Shown here piece by piece: positions 1 to 10,100 of a DNA stretch of 64,000 nt; position 1 is the first letter of the stretch; the number at the start of each line of letters is the position of its first letter. Source of the stretch: Constrictibacter sp. MBR-5 (lineage in GTDB: Bacteria; Pseudomonadota; Alphaproteobacteria; JAJUGE01); NCBI RefSeq assembly GCF_040549485.1, contig NZ_JBEPTK010000012.1, forward strand, positions 62,001 through 126,000. The letters are read 5' to 3'. The notes below the pieces were generated by a model. It saw nothing but the letters and a program-made list of their open reading frames with translations. It did not search any database and had not been told where the DNA came from. Position numbers and translations under genes: made by a program.

Positions 1-29
1 GTACCGAAACTTGGGAAGCGCTTCGCCGC

Positions 30-791
30 ATGTGTACCGTCGTCCTGCTCCGCCGGCCCAATGCGGCCTGGCCGCTGATCGTCGCGGCGAACCGGGACGA
101 ACTCCTGGAGCGGCCCTGGCGGGCGCCGGCGCGCCACTGGCCCGACCGGCCCGAGGTCGTGGCGGGCCTGGACGAACTGGCGGGCGGCAGTTGGCTCGGC
201 CTCAACGACCACGGCGTCGTCGCCGCGATCCTGAACCGGCGGCACTCGCTCGGCCCCGCACCCGACAAGCGCAGCCGCGGCGAACTCGTCCTGGACGCGC
301 TCGACCATGCCGACGCAGCGGCGGCGGCGGCGGCGCTCGCCATGCTCGACGGCAGCGCCTATCGGGCGTTCAACATGATCGTCGGCGACGACCGCGACGC
401 CTTCTGGATCCGCAATCTCGGCGACCGCGGTGCCGGCGGCGTAAGAGTGACGCCGGTACCGCCGGGCGTATCGATGGTCACCGCCTGGGACCTGAACGAC
501 ACGGAGGCGTCCGACCGCACCCGTCTCTACCTGCCGCGCTTCCGCGCGGCACCGCCGCCCGACCCGTCGGCCAACGACTGGGAGGCCTGGGCGGCGCTGC
601 TCGACGGCCGCGACCGCGCGGCGGGTGCGGACGATCCGAACGCCGCGATGCATGTCGACACGGGCTGGGGCTTCGGCACGGTGTCGAGTTCGCTGATCGG
701 CATTCCCGCCCGCGGCACCGACACCAGGCCGATCTGGCGATTCGCCGCGACGATCCCGCAGCGCGGCGCCTACGAACCGGTCGACCTGTAG
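30..791 (+). CDS. NRDE family (TANGO2-like) protein
   Basis: This 253-residue protein starts MCTVV and has the family's signature Asn-Arg-Asp-Glu at residues 21-24. The conserved Cys2 at the extreme N-terminus supports the ATG at 30, although no good Shine-Dalgarno sequence precedes it. The family (NRDE, related to eukaryotic TANGO2) is cytoplasmic and has an Ntn-hydrolase-like look; its biochemical role in bacteria is unsettled. The gene lies at the left edge of the window and converges on the acyl-CoA synthetase gene, with 27 bp between the two stops. Family assignment is firm; no substrate can be named. Confidence 0.88.
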   Translation: MCTVVLLRRPNAAWPLIVAANRDELLERPWRAPARHWPDRPEVVAGLDELAGGSWLGLNDHGVVAAILNRRHSLGPAPDKRSRGELVLDALDHADAAAAAAALAMLDGSAYRAFNMIVGDDRDAFWIRNLGDRGAGGVRVTPVPPGVSMVTAWDLNDTEASDRTRLYLPRFRAAPPPDPSANDWEAWAALLDGRDRAAGADDPNAAMHVDTGWGFGTVSSSLIGIPARGTDTRPIWRFAATIPQRGAYEPVDL

Positions 792-818
792 CAGTCGCCG
801 CCCGGCTGACGCGCCGCC

Positions 819-2513
819 TCAAGCCCTCTCTTTCGCGTCCAGCCCGAGCTCGCGGATCGTCTCCTCGCGCATCACGAACTTCTGCACCTTGCCGGTGACC
901 GTCATCGGGAATTCGTCGACGAAGCGGATGTTGCGCGGCACCTTGTAGTGGGCGATCTGGTCGCGGCAGAAGTCGCGGACCTCCTCGGCGGTGAGGCTCT
1001 CGCCGGCGCGCACCTTGATCCACGCGCACAGCTCCTCGCCGAAGCGGTGGTCGGGCACGCCGAAGACCTGCACATCCTCGATCTTCGGGTGCCGGTAGAG
1101 GAACTCCTCCACCTCGCGCGGATAGATGTTCTCGCCGCCGCGGATGACCATGTCCTTGATGCGGCCGACGATGTTGCAGAAGCCGGCCTCGTCGATCACG
1201 GCGAGGTCGCCGGTGTGCATCCAGCGCGCCGCGTCGATCGCCTGGGCGGTGCGCTCCTCGTCGCCCCAGTAGCCCAGCATCACCGCATAGCCGCGAGTGC
1301 AGAGCTCGCCCGGCACGCCGCGCGGCACGACCCGCCCGTCCGCGTCGACGATCTTCACCTCCAGGTGCGGATGGACGCGCCCGACGCTGGAGACGCGCCG
1401 CTCCAGCGGATCCTCGATGCCGGTCTGGAAGCTGACCGGGCTGGTCTCCGTCATGCCGTAGCAGATGGTGATCTCCTCCAGGTGCATGGCGGAGACGGCA
1501 CGGCGCATCACCTCGATCGGGCACGGCGCGCCGGCCATGATGCCGGTGCGCAGCGAGGAGAGGTCGAAGGACTTGAATTGGGGATGTTCCATCTGCGCGA
1601 TGAACATCGTCGGCACGCCGTGCAGGCCGGTGCAGCGCTCCTCGGCGACCGTCTGCAGAGTCGCCAGCGGGTCGAACCCCTCCCCCGGATAGACCATGGC
1701 CGACCCGTGCGTCGTGCAGGCGAGATTCCCCAGCACCATGCCGAAGCAGTGGTAGAGCGGCACCGGGATGCAGAGCCGGTCCTCCGGCCCGAGGCGCATG
1801 CCCTCGCCGACGAAATAGCCGTTGTTGAGGATGTTGTGGTGCGTCAGCGTCGCACCCTTCGGCGAGCCGGTGGTGCCGGAGGTGAACTGGATGTTGATCG
1901 GGTCGTCGAACTGCAGCGTCCCGGCCAGCGCGGCGAGCCGCTCGCGCTCCCGGGCCGTGCCGAAGCCGTAGATGTCGCCGAAGCCGATCATGCCGGGCGA
2001 CGGCGCATCGGCGATCTCGACGACGATCTCCAGCGTCGGCAGACGCGCCGCCTTCAGCTGCCCCGGCTGGCACGACGCCAGTTCCGGCGCCAGCGCATTG
2101 ACCATGCCGACATAGTCCGACGTCTTGAAGCGCGTGGCCGTGATCAGCGCCCGGCAGCCGACCTTGTTGAGGGCATACTCGACCTCGGTCAGGCGGTAGG
2201 CCGGGTTGATGTTGACCAGGACCAGGCCGGCCTTGGCCGTGGCGAACTGGGTGACGACCCATTCGAAATTGTTGGGCGACCAGATACCGATGCGGTCGCC
2301 GGGCTCCAGTCCCAATGCCAGCAGGCCGGCGGCGAGGGCGTCCACCCTGGCGCCGAGCTCGGCATAGGTCCAGCGCACGCCCTGCTGGCGGACGATCAGG
2401 CCCGGCCGGTCGCCGTGGACGGCGACGGTCCGGTCGAAGTTCCGGCCGATCGTCTCCCCCAGCAGCGGGGTGTCGCACAGGCCGTTGACATAGCTGAGCA
2501 CGGCTTCAGCCAT
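819..2513 (-). CDS. AMP-binding acyl-CoA synthetase
   Basis: The 564-residue protein belongs to the ANL (acyl-AMP ligase) superfamily. It has the phosphate-binding motif [10 protein letters not shown] at residues 211-220, a YGMTETSP motif near residue 350, an HTGDLA motif near 420, and the C-terminal catalytic lysine in TVTGKVQK. It should activate a carboxylic acid, probably a medium or long fatty acid, to its CoA thioester through an acyl-adenylate. Length and motifs are complete. The start MAEAVLSY follows an AGG-rich stretch. No beta-oxidation partners adjoin it, so the acyl substrate is unknown. Confidence 0.9.
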   Translation of the reverse strand: MAEAVLSYVNGLCDTPLLGETIGRNFDRTVAVHGDRPGLIVRQQGVRWTYAELGARVDALAAGLLALGLEPGDRIGIWSPNNFEWVVTQFATAKAGLVLVNINPAYRLTEVEYALNKVGCRALITATRFKTSDYVGMVNALAPELASCQPGQLKAARLPTLEIVVEIADAPSPGMIGFGDIYGFGTARERERLAALAGTLQFDDPINIQFTSGTTGSPKGATLTHHNILNNGYFVGEGMRLGPEDRLCIPVPLYHCFGMVLGNLACTTHGSAMVYPGEGFDPLATLQTVAEERCTGLHGVPTMFIAQMEHPQFKSFDLSSLRTGIMAGAPCPIEVMRRAVSAMHLEEITICYGMTETSPVSFQTGIEDPLERRVSSVGRVHPHLEVKIVDADGRVVPRGVPGELCTRGYAVMLGYWGDEERTAQAIDAARWMHTGDLAVIDEAGFCNIVGRIKDMVIRGGENIYPREVEEFLYRHPKIEDVQVFGVPDHRFGEELCAWIKVRAGESLTAEEVRDFCRDQIAHYKVPRNIRFVDEFPMTVTGKVQKFVMREETIRELGLDAKERA

Positions 2514-2685
2514 GGGCTAACCTCCCGGATGCGCGCCCGTCTGCGCGGGCGTCGGTTCGAGGCGAAGGCCGCGCCCTGCGGGCGGCGGCGCGTGCCCCGG
2601 GGAAGCTTAGCCACCGATCCGCGCGGCCCGCAACAACGACGCCGCGGGACGGAAAGGCGGGACGCGCCGCGGCGGGATTCTGCCG

Positions 2686-2820
2686 TCAGCCCTTCTTCTT
2701 GGCGCCCGGTGCGGCAGGCACCTTGCTCAGCAGCGTCGAGGAGGACGGCGCCGCGGCGACGGCCTTCGTCGCCTTCGGCTTCTTGATCTCGCGATTGCTG
2801 CGCTTCTGTCCCTTGGCCAT
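2686..2820 (-). CDS. Small basic protein, 44 aa, hypothetical
   Basis: This short frame encodes a 44-residue, Lys- and Ala-rich protein starting MAKGQKRSNREIKKPK. That N-terminal block matches a small hypothetical protein I recognise as recurrent in alphaproteobacteria. The start is preceded (reading the minus strand) by a purine-rich GGGAGAGCGGG, a plausible ribosome binding site. The strong positive charge suggests nucleic-acid or ribosome contact, but that is inference. It stands alone, about 170 bp upstream of the acyl-CoA synthetase gene on the same strand. No function is claimed. Confidence 0.65.
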   Translation of the reverse strand: MAKGQKRSNREIKKPKATKAVAAAPSSSTLLSKVPAAPGAKKKG

Positions 2821-3184
2821 CCCGCTCTCCCGCGTATCCGGCCCGTCATCGGGTCGGCAGAAAGACACCTGCAGCCGGGGCATCCCGTCCGCAGACCCAC
2901 GGGCATCGCACCCGTAGGCCGTTCCGCAACCGACCTGGCGTCGATGGCACCGCCCGGCGTCTCGGGCGCGTCTCCGACAGGCGATCACCATAGCGCGCTT
3001 TCGCGCTTCGCCTCCCGGAATCTTCGGGCCGGAATCTTCGGGCGGGAATCTTCGGGCGGGAATCTTCGGGCCGACGATGGCACGGGCATCGTCGCGGTGG
3101 AGAGAGTATCCTTGCCGGAACAGTTCCGGCCCGAAGGCGCGCGACGGAACCGGCGCAGACGCGTTTCCGTCCAGGCGCCCCGTC
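2821..3184. other. Gene-free stretch between divergent genes
   Basis: These 364 bases separate the small basic-protein gene (minus strand) from the transglutaminase-like gene (plus strand). Several frames stay open here, but their translations are Arg/Pro-rich and look like GC-bias artefacts. The one clear structure is a four-copy 14-bp tandem repeat at 3017-3072. Promoters for both genes should lie here, but I cannot identify them with confidence. Confidence 0.5.
3017..3072. repeat. Tandem repeat, four 14-bp units
   Basis: Four contiguous 14-bp copies of GGAATCTTCGGGCS run from 3017 to 3072; only the last base varies (C, G, G, C). The array lies upstream of the transglutaminase-like gene and outside any credible coding sequence. 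The unit is not a multiple of 3, so it would not be frame-neutral in a gene. Function is unknown; it could be a slippage product or a cluster of protein-binding sites. Confidence 0.9.
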
Positions 3185-4060
3185 TTGGAGCTTCCGCTGA
3201 TCACCCTCACCATCCGCCACCGCACCACCTATCGCTATCACGTGCCGGTCAGCCTCGGCCCGCACCGCCTAATGCTGCGGCCGCGCGAGAGCCGCGACCT
3301 GCACCTGCTGTCGAGCGAGATCAGGGTGACGCCCGACGCGGCGGTGACCTGGGCGCACGACGTCGCCGGCAACGCCGTGGCGACGGCGACCTTCGGCGTC
3401 ATGACGGACCGGCTGATCATCGACAGCTTCACGGTGCTGGAACTGCACGCGGCGGCTTGGCCGGTGTTCCCCATCGCGGCGTCGGCGATCTCCTATCCGT
3501 TCCGCTATGCCGACGACGACTGGACCGACCTGGGCGCCATGACGGTGCAGCAATATCCGGACCCGGCCGGCCGGCTCGGCGACTGGGCGCGCGGCTTCGT
3601 GCGGAGCGACCCGACCGACACGCTGTCGCTGCTCAAGGACCTGAGCAACGGGGTCGCGGCGTGGGTGAACTATCAGAGCCGCGACGACGAGGGCACCCAG
3701 GCGCCGGTCGAGACGCTCGCCCGCGGCTGGGGCTCGTGCCGCGACTTCGCCGTGCTGTTCGCCGAGGCGGCGCGCAGCCTGGGCTTCGGCGCGCGCATCG
3801 TGTCCGGCTACCTGCACAATCCAGACAGGACGCTCGCGGGCACCGACGGTGCCGGCTCGACCCATGCCTGGGCCGAGGTCTATGTGCCCGGTGCCGGCTG
3901 GATCACCTTCGATCCGACCAACCGCAGCGTCGGCGGCTTCAACCTCATTCCGGTCGCGGTGGCCCGCCACATCGACCAGACGACGCCGGTCTCCGGCAGC
4001 TTCGTCGGCATGACGGACGCGTTCCGCGACCTGTCGGTGGAGGTCGCGGTTACCTCCTGA
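3185..4060 (+). CDS. Transglutaminase-like family protein
   Basis: The protein has the N-terminal bacterial transglutaminase-like domain, beginning [20 protein letters not shown], followed by a papain-fold core. The nucleophile lies in GWGSCRDFA and the His/Asp partners in [12 protein letters not shown] and TFDPTN, so the Cys-His-Asp triad is complete. Such proteins are cytoplasmic and probably act as amidases or peptidases; substrates are mostly unknown. An in-frame ATG exists at 3077, but the 36 residues it would add are Arg/Pro-rich and unlike the family, so I use the TTG at 3185. The exact start is uncertain. Confidence 0.82.
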   Translation: MELPLITLTIRHRTTYRYHVPVSLGPHRLMLRPRESRDLHLLSSEIRVTPDAAVTWAHDVAGNAVATATFGVMTDRLIIDSFTVLELHAAAWPVFPIAASAISYPFRYADDDWTDLGAMTVQQYPDPAGRLGDWARGFVRSDPTDTLSLLKDLSNGVAAWVNYQSRDDEGTQAPVETLARGWGSCRDFAVLFAEAARSLGFGARIVSGYLHNPDRTLAGTDGAGSTHAWAEVYVPGAGWITFDPTNRSVGGFNLIPVAVARHIDQTTPVSGSFVGMTDAFRDLSVEVAVTS

Positions 4061-4157
4061 AGGGTCGGCGCCGTTGAAGACCCCGCGGGCAGCGCCCAGT
4101 TCCTGGGCAATCGATGACCTCCGCGCCGGGTGGCGGCGGAGCGGCGAGGAGGATGAG

Positions 4158-4616
4158 ATGCCGACCTATCGAAAGAGCCCCGAGGCGATCGCTAAACTGA
4201 CCCCGGAACAGTTCTGGGTGACCCAGGAGAGCGGCACGGAACGCCCCGGCACCGGCGCCTACCTGCACAACAAGGAGCCCGGCATCTACGTCGACATCGT
4301 GTCGGGCGAGCCGCTGTTCGCCTCGGCCGACAAATACGAGTCCGGCTGCGGCTGGCCGAGCTTCACCAAGCCGATCGAGCCCGCCAACATCGCGGAACTG
4401 CGCGACGTCTCGCACGGCATGATCCGCGTCGAGGTGCGCTCCAGCCATGGCGACAGCCATCTCGGCCACGTCTTCCCGGACGGCCCGCGCGACCGCGGCG
4501 GCCTGCGCTACTGCATCAATTCCGCCTCCCTGCGATTCGTCCACCGCGACGACATGGAGGCCGAGGGCTACGGCGCCTACCTGCCGCAGGTCGAGGACAT
4601 CCGCTCCGCCGGGTGA
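4158..4616 (+). CDS. msrB: Peptide-methionine (R)-S-oxide reductase MsrB
   Basis: This 152-residue enzyme reduces the R epimer of methionine sulfoxide in proteins. The catalytic Cys119 sits in the invariant [11 protein letters not shown] motif, and Cys64 in SGCGWPSF is the probable resolving cysteine. The two CxxC pairs that bind structural zinc in many MsrBs are absent: their positions read YVDIVSGEP and VRSSHGDSH, so this is a zinc-free form. The ATG at 4158 has an AGGAGG site five bases upstream, which decides it over earlier in-frame starts. No msrA is next to it. Confidence 0.95.
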   Translation: MPTYRKSPEAIAKLTPEQFWVTQESGTERPGTGAYLHNKEPGIYVDIVSGEPLFASADKYESGCGWPSFTKPIEPANIAELRDVSHGMIRVEVRSSHGDSHLGHVFPDGPRDRGGLRYCINSASLRFVHRDDMEAEGYGAYLPQVEDIRSAG

Positions 4617-4627
4617 CGAAGCTTTAC

Positions 4628-5188
4628 CTAGCCCGGCCAGTGCGATAGCAGCGGCCCGTCGGCGCCGGCAACCGGATCGGACGCCGGATAGGGGACGTGG
4701 CGGATCCGCTCCGCCATCTCCGCGGTCGGCGCCTCCCGGCGGATATCCCCGCGCTGCCCCGGCGGATAGGCGCCGACCATGAAGAACTCGGCGCTGGCCG
4801 CGACGCAGCAGTGGCCGGTCCCCGCCGGCAGCACCAGCACGTCGCCGGCCCCGACCGCCACCTCCGGCCCGCCGGGGCCGCCCAACACGAGCTGCGCGGT
4901 CCCCGCGGCGCAGCCCAGCACCTCGTGCGCCGCATCGTGATAGTGGTGATAGTCGTAGACGCCGTAGCGCCACTGCGGCGGCCACCCGTTCCGCGCGAAC
5001 GCCTCCTCCAGCCGCGACGCGAGTTCGTCGCCGGGCACACCGTGGACGGCGTCCCGCCAGTGCAGGACCGGCAGGTCCGGATTGTTCGGTACCCAGCCGT
5101 TCTTCGCGAGCCGCAGTGTCTCGACGGTCGCACCGCCACCGGCGGAAGCGTTCGACCGGTCGGGGCGCTGGTCCGGGATTTCGGCCAT
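4628..5188 (-). CDS. Cupin domain protein (YjlB-like)
   Basis: The 186-residue protein has a single cupin fold. The metal-site motif region is [15 protein letters not shown] near residues 80-95, rich in His with a following Glu, and the second motif is [14 protein letters not shown]. It resembles the YjlB group of small cupins. The start MAEIPDQRP is preceded by AAGGAG at good spacing; a longer upstream frame is less likely. It converges on msrB with 11 bp between stops. Substrate and reaction are not known. Confidence 0.8.
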   Translation of the reverse strand: MAEIPDQRPDRSNASAGGGATVETLRLAKNGWVPNNPDLPVLHWRDAVHGVPGDELASRLEEAFARNGWPPQWRYGVYDYHHYHDAAHEVLGCAAGTAQLVLGGPGGPEVAVGAGDVLVLPAGTGHCCVAASAEFFMVGAYPPGQRGDIRREAPTAEMAERIRHVPYPASDPVAGADGPLLSHWPG

Positions 5189-5426
5189 CCTGCGTCTCCT
5201 TGGGTTCGGAAATAAGAGATCGCTGGTGGGACACGCCGGTGGCCCACCGGGTTCCCGCCTCCCCGGCGCCAAGCCGGTCCATCGCGTACAGCGAAAAGGG
5301 CGAGCTAGCTACATGGACGAGGATACCGGAGTTCGAAGTCACCGCTGCAACTTGATCCGGGCAGTGCTGAACCGGAAGCGGATCCGTCGCATTGTGCCGG
5401 GGTGATCCCGGCAGACGGAGAGGCGG

Positions 5427-5879
5427 ATGACCGAAGGCGACCGGTTCGACCTGGAGCGGTTCGTGAGTGCGCAGGCGGCGAACTACGATGCGGCGCTGGC
5501 CGAGATCAGGGCCGGTGACAAGCGCACCCACTGGATGTGGTACGTCTTTCCGCAGATCGCCGGCCTGGGCCGCAGCCCGATGGCGCAACGCTACGCGATC
5601 GGCTCGCGCGCCGAGGCACAGGCCTATCTCGACCATCCGCTGCTGGGCGCACGGCTGCGCGACTGCGTGGCGGCACTCGCCGACGTGCCGGATCCCGACC
5701 CGGTCCGGGTCTTCGGCGACATCGACGCGACGAAGCTGCGCTCGTCCCTGACGCTGTTCGAGGCGGCGAGCGGCGAGCCGGCGTTCGGTGACGCGCTGGA
5801 CCGCTGGTTCGGCGGGCGCCGCGACGATGCGACCCTCAGGCTGCTGGACGCCGCCGACCGCGGCACCGGCGCCAGGTGA
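5427..5879 (+). CDS. DUF1810 family protein
   Basis: The 150-residue protein matches DUF1810 across its length. Diagnostic segments are FDLERFVSAQ at the start, THWMWYVFPQIAGLG in the middle, and SLTLFEAAS near the end. The family is small, cytoplasmic and has no established reaction. The ATG follows a GGAGAGGCGG sequence. The 238 bp upstream, back to the cupin start, hold no gene that I can support. It converges on the DNA ligase gene. Confidence 0.88.
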   Translation: MTEGDRFDLERFVSAQAANYDAALAEIRAGDKRTHWMWYVFPQIAGLGRSPMAQRYAIGSRAEAQAYLDHPLLGARLRDCVAALADVPDPDPVRVFGDIDATKLRSSLTLFEAASGEPAFGDALDRWFGGRRDDATLRLLDAADRGTGAR

Positions 5880-5922
5880 CCCCCCGCCTGTAGGGCGCCC
5901 CGCCCGCCTGCCGCCGTCGGCT

Positions 5923-6927
5923 TCACCCGGAAAGCTGGTTGAAGCCGCACTGCCGGGGCGCCTTGTCGGGTCGCCAGCGCAAAAGCTTCGTGCCGTGGCG
6001 GAAACGGCGCCCTGTCACCTGGTCGAAGCGGACCTCCACGACCAGCTCCGGCCGCAGCGGCTCCCAGGCGCCACTGCGCTCGGTGCTCCAGCGGCTCTGG
6101 CCGCCGGGCGCCTTGCCGTCGAAGCCGGGCGGCGCGCGCAGCGCCTCCAGCCGCTCCGTGAGTTCCGCCCGCGCCTCGTTCGCGATGGTCGAGGTGAAGC
6201 CGACGTGGTCGAGTTCGCCAGCCGCGTTGTAGAGACCGAGCAGCAGCGATCCGACCTGCCGCCGGGCGGCGAGATAGCGGAAGCCGCCCACGACGCAGTC
6301 CGCGGTGCGCAGCCGCTTCACCTTGACCATCGTGCGCGCGCCGGCCTCGTAGCCGCCCTCCAGCAGCTTCGCCACGACCCCGTCCGTCGCGCCATGCCCG
6401 GACTCGCCGAGCCACGCCTTCGCCTCCGCCGCATCGCGCGTACAGCGCGACAGGGTCAGGTTCTCGCGATCGGCCGCGGCGACGAAATCTTCCAGAGCTC
6501 GCCGCCTCCGGCTGAGCGGCACATCGAGCAGGCTCCGGCCGTCGGGATCGGCCAGCATGTCGAACAGGATCAGCTGCGCCGGCGTCTCTGCGGCGAGCTT
6601 GCGGACCCGGCCTTCGGCCGGATGGAGCCGCATTTGCAGCGCGTCGAAGGCCGGTCCGTCCGCGTCGGCAATGACGATCTCGCCGTCGACCACGGCGCGG
6701 CAGGCCGGCAGCGCGCCCAGCATCGCGACGATCTCGGGAAAATAGCGCCCCAGCGGCTTGCCGGACTTGGCACGCAGGTCGACGGCCTCGCCGGATTTGA
6801 AGGCGAGGCATCGGAAGCCGTCCCACTTCGGCTCGTACAGCCACGGCCCGCCCTCCTCCGGGACGATGTCGGCCGACCGTGCCTCCATCGGCTGCGTGTC
6901 GAGCGGCAGTGCGAAGGCGGGCTTCAT
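5923..6927 (-). CDS. ATP-dependent DNA ligase (LigC-like)
   Basis: At 334 residues this is a compact ATP-dependent ligase with an adenylation domain followed by an OB-fold. Motif I is EPKWDGFR with nucleophile Lys34, motif III is in ILFDMLAD, motif IV is in DGVVAK, and motif V is in MVKVKRLRTAD. It lacks the polymerase and phosphoesterase domains of LigD, so it resembles LigC-type ligases used in repair. It sits 6 bp after a small hydrophilic frame and downstream of the Mfd-type gene on the same strand, which may form one repair transcript. No Ku gene is in the window. Confidence 0.9.
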   Translation of the reverse strand: MKPAFALPLDTQPMEARSADIVPEEGGPWLYEPKWDGFRCLAFKSGEAVDLRAKSGKPLGRYFPEIVAMLGALPACRAVVDGEIVIADADGPAFDALQMRLHPAEGRVRKLAAETPAQLILFDMLADPDGRSLLDVPLSRRRRALEDFVAAADRENLTLSRCTRDAAEAKAWLGESGHGATDGVVAKLLEGGYEAGARTMVKVKRLRTADCVVGGFRYLAARRQVGSLLLGLYNAAGELDHVGFTSTIANEARAELTERLEALRAPPGFDGKAPGGQSRWSTERSGAWEPLRPELVVEVRFDQVTGRRFRHGTKLLRWRPDKAPRQCGFNQLSG

Positions 6928-6933
6928 CGCGCC

Positions 6934-7122
6934 TCAGGCGCCCTTCGGCCTGTCGGACCCGGCACGGGCCGGATCGACACGGTCCACATCGATCGGCTGC
7001 GCAGGCCCCGTCGTCGTGGCCGCCCCCTCTTCGCGGCTGCGCTGCGGCTCGCCGGCCGCCTTCTCCGCGTCGCGTCGGGGACCACCGGACGCCTTGTCGC
7101 TGTCGTTCTTCCGCGCGCTCAT
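6934..7122 (-). CDS. Small hydrophilic hypothetical protein, 62 aa
   Basis: This 62-residue frame begins MSARKNDSDKASGG and is highly charged and Gly/Ala/Pro-rich, with no hydrophobic core; it is probably disordered. A GGAG lies seven bases before the ATG. The stop is only 6 bp from the DNA ligase start, so the two are likely co-transcribed and perhaps translationally linked. I recognise no family. Composition alone could come from chance openness in GC-rich DNA, so confidence is moderate. Confidence 0.5.
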   Translation of the reverse strand: MSARKNDSDKASGGPRRDAEKAAGEPQRSREEGAATTTGPAQPIDVDRVDPARAGSDRPKGA

Positions 7123-7189
7123 GCCGATCTCCACCGCCCTTCGGGAGAATGAACAAGAAACCGCGACAGCCGCATCGGGTTCGATCCGT

Positions 7190-10100
7190 CTATCCCGACG
7201 CCGAATCGCAGGCGGACTCCCGGCCTGCGTGGGAGGCGACCAGTGCCAGAAAGTCCGACGCGGCCGCGAGGGGCGCATGCGGGGCCTCGTCCGTCCCGGT
7301 GCGGACCAGCCGGTCGTTGCGCCACACCATGCCCGCCTTCTCGAGCGACCCGGCCCGGAACGACGGCGGCTTGCCGCGGAAGGTCGCGGCGACACCCTGG
7401 GGTCCGGCGTCCAGCCGCGCGATGCGCAGGCGGCGACACGACAGGACCAGCCGCGCGGCGGCGAACAGGTCCTGCAGCGGCGGCGGCGACGGGCCGAAGC
7501 GGTCCGTCATTTCATCTTCCAGCGCCTCCAGCGCCTGCTCGTCCTCCGCTCCATAGATGCGGGCGTAGAGGTTGAGGCGCACCTCGTCCTCGGGCACATG
7601 CTCCTTCGGGACATGACCGCCGGTGCCGATGTGCAGCTCAGGCGTCCAGTCCTCGGCCGCTTCGCCGCGCGCGGCGGCCGTGGCGCGCGCGAGCAGGCGC
7701 CGGTAGAGGCCTGTGCCGATCAGCTTGATCCGCCCCGCCTGCTCCGGCCCGAACAGGTCGCCGGTGCCGCGCATCTCCATGTCGCGCTCGCTGATGGCGA
7801 AACCTGCCGCCAGCCCGCCCGCGGCCTCCAGCGTGTGCAGGCGCTTCGCCGTGGCGGCGGCGACCTTCTGCGACGGGTCGGTCGTCAGGAACGTCGTCCC
7901 GCGCAGCGCGCCGCGGCCGACCCGCCCGCGCAGCTGGTGCAACTGGGCGAGGCCGAACCGGTCGGACCGCCAGACGATCATCGTGTTGGCGCGCGGCACG
8001 TCCAGGCCGCTCTCGACGATGTTGGTCGCCAGCAGCACGTCGCCCTCGCCGTCGGCGAACCCGATCATCACCTGGTCCAGGTCGGCGGCCGGCAGCTTGC
8101 CGTGCGCGACGCTCAGGTCCAGTTCCGGCACCGCCGCCCGCAGCCGTGCGGCCATCGGCTCGATGTCCTCGATCCGCGGACAGACGACGAAGCTCTGGCC
8201 GCCGCGTGCCCGCTCGCGCATCAGCGCCTGGCGCACCACGCCCTCGTCGAAGGGCGTCACCACGGTCCGCACCGGCTGACGCTGCGCCGGCGGCGTCGCC
8301 ACGACGCTGACGTCCTGGAGGCCGATGAGGCTGGTCTCCAGCGTCCGCGGGATCGGCGTCGCCGTCAGCGTGAGCAGGTGCGCGCCGGCCGCCAGCCTGC
8401 GCATCTTCTCCTTCTGCGCGGCACCGAATTTGTGCTCCTCGTCGACGATCACCAGCCCGAGCGCGTCGAACCGGAGGCTCTTCGCGGCCAGCGCCTGCGT
8501 GCCGATCACCAGACGCAACGTGCCGTCGGCGAGTCCCGCCTTCACCCGCCGCGCCCGCGCCGGTGCGACCATCCGCGAAAGCTCCTCGACCGCAATGCCG
8601 AACGGCGCGAACCGGCGCCGGAAGGTCTGGAGATGCTGCCGCACGAGGATCGTCGTCGGCGCCATGACCACGGCCTGCCGCCCGGCGAGCACCGCAGCGG
8701 CGGCGGCGCGCAGGGCGATCTCGGTCTTGCCGAACCCAACGTCGCCGCAGACGAGCCGGTCCATCGGCCGCCCGGCGGCGAGATCGGCGAGGACCGCATC
8801 GGCGGCCCGCGTCTGGTCCGGCGTCAGCGGATGGGGGAAACGCCCGGCGAACCGCGCGAAGACGCGCGGCGGCGGCACCAGCGCCGGCGCGCGCCTGCCG
8901 CTGCGCGCCTTCGCCAGCGCCGTCAGCCGTTCCGCCGTGGCCGCGATATCGGCTTCCACGGCGGCGCGGCGCCGCTTCCAGCTTTCGCTCTCCGGCTTGT
9001 CCAGGCTGACGGTTTCCGCGTCGGCGCCGTGCCGCCAGAGCGCCCCCGCCTCGTGGACGGGCAGCATAACGATCGCGTCATCGGCGTAGCGGAGCCGGAT
9101 CAGTTCGCAGCTTCCCGCGCCGTCGGGGGTGGCGATTGTTTCCAGCCCTTCGAGGAGGCCGACACCCTGCTCCAGGTGAACCACCGCATCGCCGACCCTC
9201 AGCCCGTCCGCATCGAACGGGAGGCGCTCCGGCACGTCGTCCGCGGCGCCGGCATCCGCGATGCCGAACACTTCGACGGGGGTGATCACCACGGCATCGG
9301 CTTCGGGATCGGCGAAGCCCTCCGGCACGGGCGCCGCGATGCTCAGCAGCGTGCCGGGCGCGGCGCCGGCGACCGCGCGCCAGTCGGCGACACGTTCCGG
9401 CGTCCGTTTCGTGGCTTTTTCCGCCTGCCGCTCCAGCCGGCGCAGGAGTCGCGGCGACGACGCCGCCAGGACCGGCTTCCGGCCTTCATCGATCTGCCGA
9501 TCAAGGAACGGCCCGAAGCCCTCCTCGCCCGCGCCGGCCGCGGCGAAGTGCGGCACTCGTTCCGCCGGCGGCTGGTCCGCGTGCAGTGTCGCCGCGTCGC
9601 ACCCCTGTTCCTTAAGACCGCCCTGCCATTCGGCCGCGGTCAGGTACAGCCGCTCCGGCGCGACCGGCCGCCGCCGGTCCGCCGCCTCCGAGCGCAGGTC
9701 CATGCGCAGGCGGAAGCCCTCCTCGACCTGTTCCAGGAAGGTCTCCGCCCTCTCCCGCGCCGCCGGCTCCGCCACCAGCAGGGCGCCGGGCACATAGTCG
9801 AACAGGGTTTGCAGCGTCGCGTAGTATTCGGGCAGCCACTGCACGTCGCGCCGCTGCGGGATCTCGTCATCCGTCGCGACGATCTCCGACGCGGGATCCA
9901 CTTCCAGCAGCTCGGCCTCGGCGACGGAGCGCTGCGTCGCCGGGTCGTAGGAGCGGATGCCGGCGATCCTGCCGTCTTCGTCGAACTCGACGCGGCACGG
10001 CCGCGGGGCCGCCGCCGGGAAAAGGTCGAGCACGCGGCCGCGGAAGGCGAACTCGCCGGGCTCGTCGACGCAATCGTCATGCACGTAGCCGCGGCGGACG

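Noticed and set aside
5189-5426. Small frames between the cupin and DUF1810 genes
   Set aside because: They are short, lack ribosome sites and have Arg/Pro-biased translations.
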